The position numbers were made by a program, and so were the translations under genes. A stretch of 64,000 nt of DNA, taken from Psilocybe azurescens. Taxonomy: Eukaryota > Basidiomycota > Agaricomycetes > Agaricales > Agrocybaceae. A model generated the notes under the pieces. That model searched no databases. It was given only the letters and a program-made list of their open reading frames with translations, and had not been told where the DNA came from. Position 1 is the stretch's first letter. The number at the start of each line of letters is the position of its first letter. The stretch is from positions 372,001 through 436,000 of the forward strand of contig JAJIRX010000668.1 in NCBI GenBank assembly GCA_023853785.1, given 5' to 3'. Shown in pieces: positions 60,263 to 64,000 of the stretch.

Positions 60263-61639
60263 ATGCTTTCGTCTCTTCTTTTGACTCTTTCTCTGGCTGC
60301 GTCTCTCGTTTTTGGTGCTCCAGCGACCGGAAACTCGACACTCCTGCAAAAACGTGCCCCAGCGCAAATCATCACGAAATGCACGGTCCCAAATACTGCT
60401 GCGCTGACTTTTGTAAGTCGCGCCATTGAGGTCAGAATACATGAGCTTATTGGCTCTCTCTGTCCCCAAAGGATGATGGCCCACACATATTCCTGTACGT
60501 TTCGACCCGGATTTCTTAAAGATATATCAACACCCTGATAAGTGTTGTTGCAGGTACGATGTTAGCAAAGCCCTCATTGCCGCTGGTGCCAAAGGAACCT
60601 TTTTCTTCAGTAGGTTTTGGCGAAAAATCAACTTTAAATTGAGTAAAGCTAAACCCCTAAACTTCTAGACGGATTGAACTGTCAGTCATGTTTACATCAA
60701 AAGTTACAGTTAACAAATTCTGAGCTGCGTCTTGTGCGAATGATTTAGTTGGTCCTTGCATCTACGACCCCGATCAGGCCAAACGCGTTAAGTACGCCTT
60801 CGACAAGGGACATCAGGTCGCATCGCACACTTGGAGCCATGCTCATCTGAACACGCTCACCTTTGACCAGCGTGAGTCGAAAGCTTACTTGCCAGGTGGC
60901 TTACAAGCTCTCACATCTATATCTACTAGTGCACCATGAGTTCTGGCTCGTCGAAGGTACGTTATATCACGATTGTTGGCCGAAGATGCTTCTGAGCGGC
61001 TGACCCTGGTTGTAGAGGCTCTGATGAAGATTACGGGAGCCTACCCTGCCTGGGCTAGACCTCGTAAGAGTCTCTGCAAAGTCCTCACAGCCTCCACGTA
61101 CTAACAATGCAAAGCTTATGGGGAATACAACGACCTTGTACGACAGGTTGCAGGATCCCGTGGACAGAACCTCGCCAACTGGGACTTTGAGTAGGCCATA
61201 TGTTGCTTATTCAATGATTCTTCCAAACCTTATAACGTCTCATTAGCTCCGGTGACACCTGGGGAATCTCCACAGCAGAGGTTCTCAGACGCTACGATAA
61301 TCTCGCCAATGCACGCCCCAACACCATTCTTTCACTTAATCACGAGGTTCATCAACAAGCTGCGTAAGTTCCCTCCCCCTTTTACATTAACTGTGAAAAG
61401 TTCTCACCAGAATCCATCTTGCAGCCAAGTCGTGTTACCCCACGCTATCCGAGTTCTCCAGAATGCCGGATATAAATTGGTCACTTTGGCTGAGTGTCTT
61501 GGACAACCAGCGTATCAGTGGGTGGCTCAACCCCACGCTCGCGATGTACGTATCGTCCTCTTTGATTAGCGAATGTGGAATAGGATAAACTAACTGTTCT
61601 TCTTACAAAAAGGCTACTTGGACTTGCTCCGGAAAGTAA
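60263..61639 (+). CDS. Secreted CE4 polysaccharide (chitin) deacetylase
   Basis: Secreted enzyme that removes acetyl groups from chitin or a related polymer in the fungal or host cell wall. The ATG at 60263 opens a signal peptide (MLSSLLLTLSLAASLVFGAP) and a Kex2-like KR. The CE4 motifs are in order: TF-DDGP (the Asp pair, split by an intron at about 60412-60470), YDVSKALIAAGAKGTFFFNG, the metal site H-x-x-x-H in HQVASHTWSHAHLNTL (about 60813-60860), then LHHEFWLVE, ALMKITGAYPAWARPPYGEY (motif 3 with R and PYG), ANWDFDSGDTWGIS and TILSLNHEVHQQAA (His motif). The tail is QVVLPHAIRVLQNAGYKLVT, TLAECLGQPAYQWV and, after an intron, ATWTCSGK with a stop at 61639. There are at least nine introns of 40-70 nt, and the frame is open throughout. 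It lacks a visible GPI signal or chitin-binding module. Confidence 0.88.
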
Positions 61640-62754
61640 TTCTAAATCTACCAAGTTCAAGATTTTACTGGAAACAACGTCCAATTCACGAGCAGAACGC
61701 ACCTTTCACGACCTTCTCTTCTTTCTCATGTCTTCACTAGTACTATCAGGCGGAAAACCGGACAATCTAATATCTAAATCAGTTTCTTCAACAACCTTCT
61801 TTTAACATGGACTTACTAGGCTATATCGTATAATTTTTCACGAATAGCTATAATCACGAACAATACCCTACGGACATCTTTATTACATTTCGCATAACAT
61901 ACTTCGTCGTGATGCAACTAACCTTGCGGTCGATTTACGGCGTCACACTATGAGTAACCAATAACCAATGGCAATGTGCATTAAAACAACGACTAGGATA
62001 CTAGAACAAGTGAAGCGAGGAAGAGTCAATAAGTACATACAATGCCTTCAGAAGAGGAGTAAGGTTGGGAACACACAGCAGAAGTGCAGGAAAGAGATGA
62101 AAAATCAAAGGGAAAGGGTCGTAGCAATGGTCGTGACGTATGTTATTGAATGTTATGGTACAGCGAAAGAGAGATGGATTACCGATAGCGAGGATAGCGA
62201 AGAGGGGAAGATGACGATGAAAGGATGAGGACGGTATGACACCCTAGACAGACAAGCATCGAGAAAAAAAGATGATGCATGCTGTTAAAGTGATGGATAA
62301 TGAGGAGTCAACAATGCTATGATAGTTTTTTTTTGGTGTGTGGTGGATGATGAGTCCAACCAAGATGTTAACCTAAGCCCTTAGAAGTATGAGGGAAAAG
62401 GAAAAGAAAAAAGAGATCCAAACGACCATAATGCAATAGGCGCTCTTCCGCAGAAAAAGTAAAACCAAAAAATTCGATGAGAAGGATGTGTGATGAATTA
62501 AGATGGAATGTTTGGTGAGGATGAGGGATGATGGTCTCTCGACTTGAACCGAGAATTAGATGATGCAGCTGGTGTATCGTAGTCTTGCTATTGATGAATG
62601 CATAGGAAGCAAAGAGCCGAACCGGGAAAAAAAAGAAAAAAAAAAAAAGAAACCGAAAACTAGAAACCTGAAATCCCTGAAAAAAAAAATAAAAGATTTT
62701 TTAAAAAAACAAAGAGAAAAGAGTAATCAGAGAAAAATATCGCCATCCGTGGGA
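61640..62754. other. Convergent 3' region with A-rich tract
   Basis: Lies between convergent genes. The purine-rich stretch 61960-62480 and the A-rich block at about 62628-62720 are probably 3' untranslated sequence of the minus-strand gene (T-rich when read on its strand). No coding feature supported. Confidence 0.45.
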
Positions 62755-64000
62755 TCACCACCCGGAATGGTGGTAATCATTGGCCCAGCTTTTATTTCTG
62801 GCCATGGCTTTACGTCTTCTCTCCTCTTCCTCAGCAGGAGACGGGCGCCTGTGCTGGCGATCATCGTTGACAGCAGCCTCAGGCGGACCCGTCCCCTTCG
62901 CATGCAGCTGCACCATGCTAGGCGCCGCCGTCAAAGGCCTCAACCCGCCCAGAATGCTATGCCGACTGCCCCCACCGCTCGCGCTCCTCTTCATCGCCGC
63001 CAGATTGCTATTGCTGACCTGGCGCTCCCACAGCAGATTCCGGCGTAGATCCTCCGTCAGCTCGTTTGACAGCATCTGACGGCGCGTGGTGCGTGGCGTC
63101 GAGGGCGCCGCGGGCGGAGGGAGGTTGTATGGATACCCGAATGCAATCGGCACAGGAGGTTGTTGTTGCTGGTGCGGCTCTGCGAATTGAACACCATTGC
63201 GCAGACGATGTGGATGCGAGCGCGTTCGTTGACGCTGTTGCTGCTGGCGGGTTCCATCTTCAGGCCGCGAGACCCTAGCCCACTGGGGGACATCATTTTC
63301 GTTTTCATTTTCATCATCTTGACCTCCCGCCACCGCCGCCGAATCCTGGTTCTGGGCCTGATTTCGCAGCAGGGCCGTGATCCCACCGCGCTGAGCCAGC
63401 GCCTTCAGCTTCTCGTGCGCGACGCTCTTCGAGAGCTCTGCAGGTAGCCCCCACCCTCGGCCTCGCTCGCACTCTCGTCTTCTAGCTCCACATCTGCTGG
63501 GCGCGCTCTGGGCCGGAACTTGCCCGATGAGCCTGGATTCGAAGTGACTTTCGCATTCGTCGTCGTTGTAGTGGTCGAAGTATGGTCGAGCACGGGCGCA
63601 GCCGTGCTGCCCATGCTGCCCACAGCAACATGGGACGACACCGGCAGCGCAGCGGCGCTCTTGGTGCGGTTCATGCCACCCGGTCGCCTCGGCGGCGAGA
63701 AGTTCATCAGCGAGGGGAGCATAGCGCCCGTCGACTTCCTATCACCGCCGCCACTTTCACTGCGACGCTGTTGCTGTTGCTGCTGCGCAGGTCGTTCGCG
63801 ACGTTCCTCCGGTATCTGATTCGACGACCGCCCATCCACACCTACTGAAGCTAACGCCCGCATCGGTGCAACCCCTCCTCTTCCGGCCGCAGCAGGCCGA
63901 ATCTCGCTCGAGCTGGCCCCGCGCCTATATGGATGGTTCACCGGGAAGATCTCCGGATTCGGGTTCATAAGCTGCGTGAGCAGCCCGACGCTGCGCGTGC
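62755..64000 (-). CDS. DUF3295-type disordered protein, cut by the window edge
   Basis: The open minus-strand frame continues beyond 64000, so the N-terminus is missing. The visible about 410 residues are largely disordered: Gln runs (AQQQQQQRR; QQQQRQRTR), a Thr run, and acidic ELEDESASEAEGGG. The conserved part is ELSKSVAHEKLKALAQRGGI, RRQMLSNELTEDLRRNLLWE, RQVSNSNLAAMKRSA and, at the end, MARNKSWANDYHHSGW. I take NELTE.LRRNLLWERQ as the hallmark of the fungal DUF3295 region, often found behind an AreA GATA-like N-domain in regulators of nitrogen or TOR signalling. The frame shifts at the C5 run 63448-63452, where one extra base would link EGGG to LPAELSKSV. The rest is unbroken. Function is unknown here. 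Confidence 0.65.

Noticed and set aside
62780..63819. Plus-strand open frames with Ser/Arg/Leu runs
   Set aside because: They are the complement of the Gln- and Thr-rich minus-strand gene, and the runs are low-complexity mirror images.
1..64000. CRISPR array, rRNA operon or bacterial operon structure
   Set aside because: No regularly spaced direct repeats or rRNA sequence were seen, and the gene structure is clearly eukaryotic.

Overview
The window is nuclear DNA of a filamentous basidiomycete, almost certainly an Agaricomycete. The genes are cut by many short (about 45-70 nt) GT-AG introns. The families are typical of mushrooms: Agaricomycete F-box proteins, a phi-type GST cluster, a DUF4430 secreted protein, a SLATT_fungal protein, a GIMAP-like P-loop GTPase, an HNH-like protein and a CE4 deacetylase. 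There is also a tRNA-Leu(CAA) whose anticodon-loop intron sits between positions 37 and 38.

Layout. 0.5-5 kb: a multi-pass membrane protein gene, an F-box gene and a decayed GST. 7-13 kb: an alpha-crystallin-like protein, a secreted cysteine-rich type I membrane protein and a DHHC palmitoyltransferase. 13.5-20 kb: a GST with an in-frame stop, an HNH-like gene and ORC1. 21.9-26 kb: indoleamine 2,3-dioxygenase, a DUF4430 protein, tRNA-Leu and an intact GST. 26.9-31 kb: a second F-box gene, a 479 bp foldback element and the SLATT gene. 31.6-41.5 kb: the housekeeping genes XRN1 and GUA1 (GMP synthetase), both on the minus strand. 41.5-47.4 kb is gene-poor. 47.5-54.2 kb: a three-repeat MYB factor and an aldose 1-epimerase. 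55.4-57.7 kb: a mariner-like foldback MITE beside the GTPase gene. 60-64 kb: a CE4 polysaccharide deacetylase and the edge of a DUF3295-type protein.

The genes do not form one pathway. They are a usual mix of conserved single-copy genes (ORC1, XRN1, GUA1, palmitoyltransferase) and fast-evolving accessory families (F-box, GST, GTPase, SLATT).

The most striking pattern is a set of apparent single-base deletions, mostly in homopolymers, that break otherwise well-conserved reading frames in at least eight genes, including XRN1. All are of the same sign. I think uncorrected sequencing indels are more likely than mass pseudogenisation, but this is an inference. Exon boundaries were worked out by eye from splice signals and expected family sequence, so most gene entries give the outer bounds of a spliced gene. 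No clearly new biological system was found; the candidates worth a second look are under findings.
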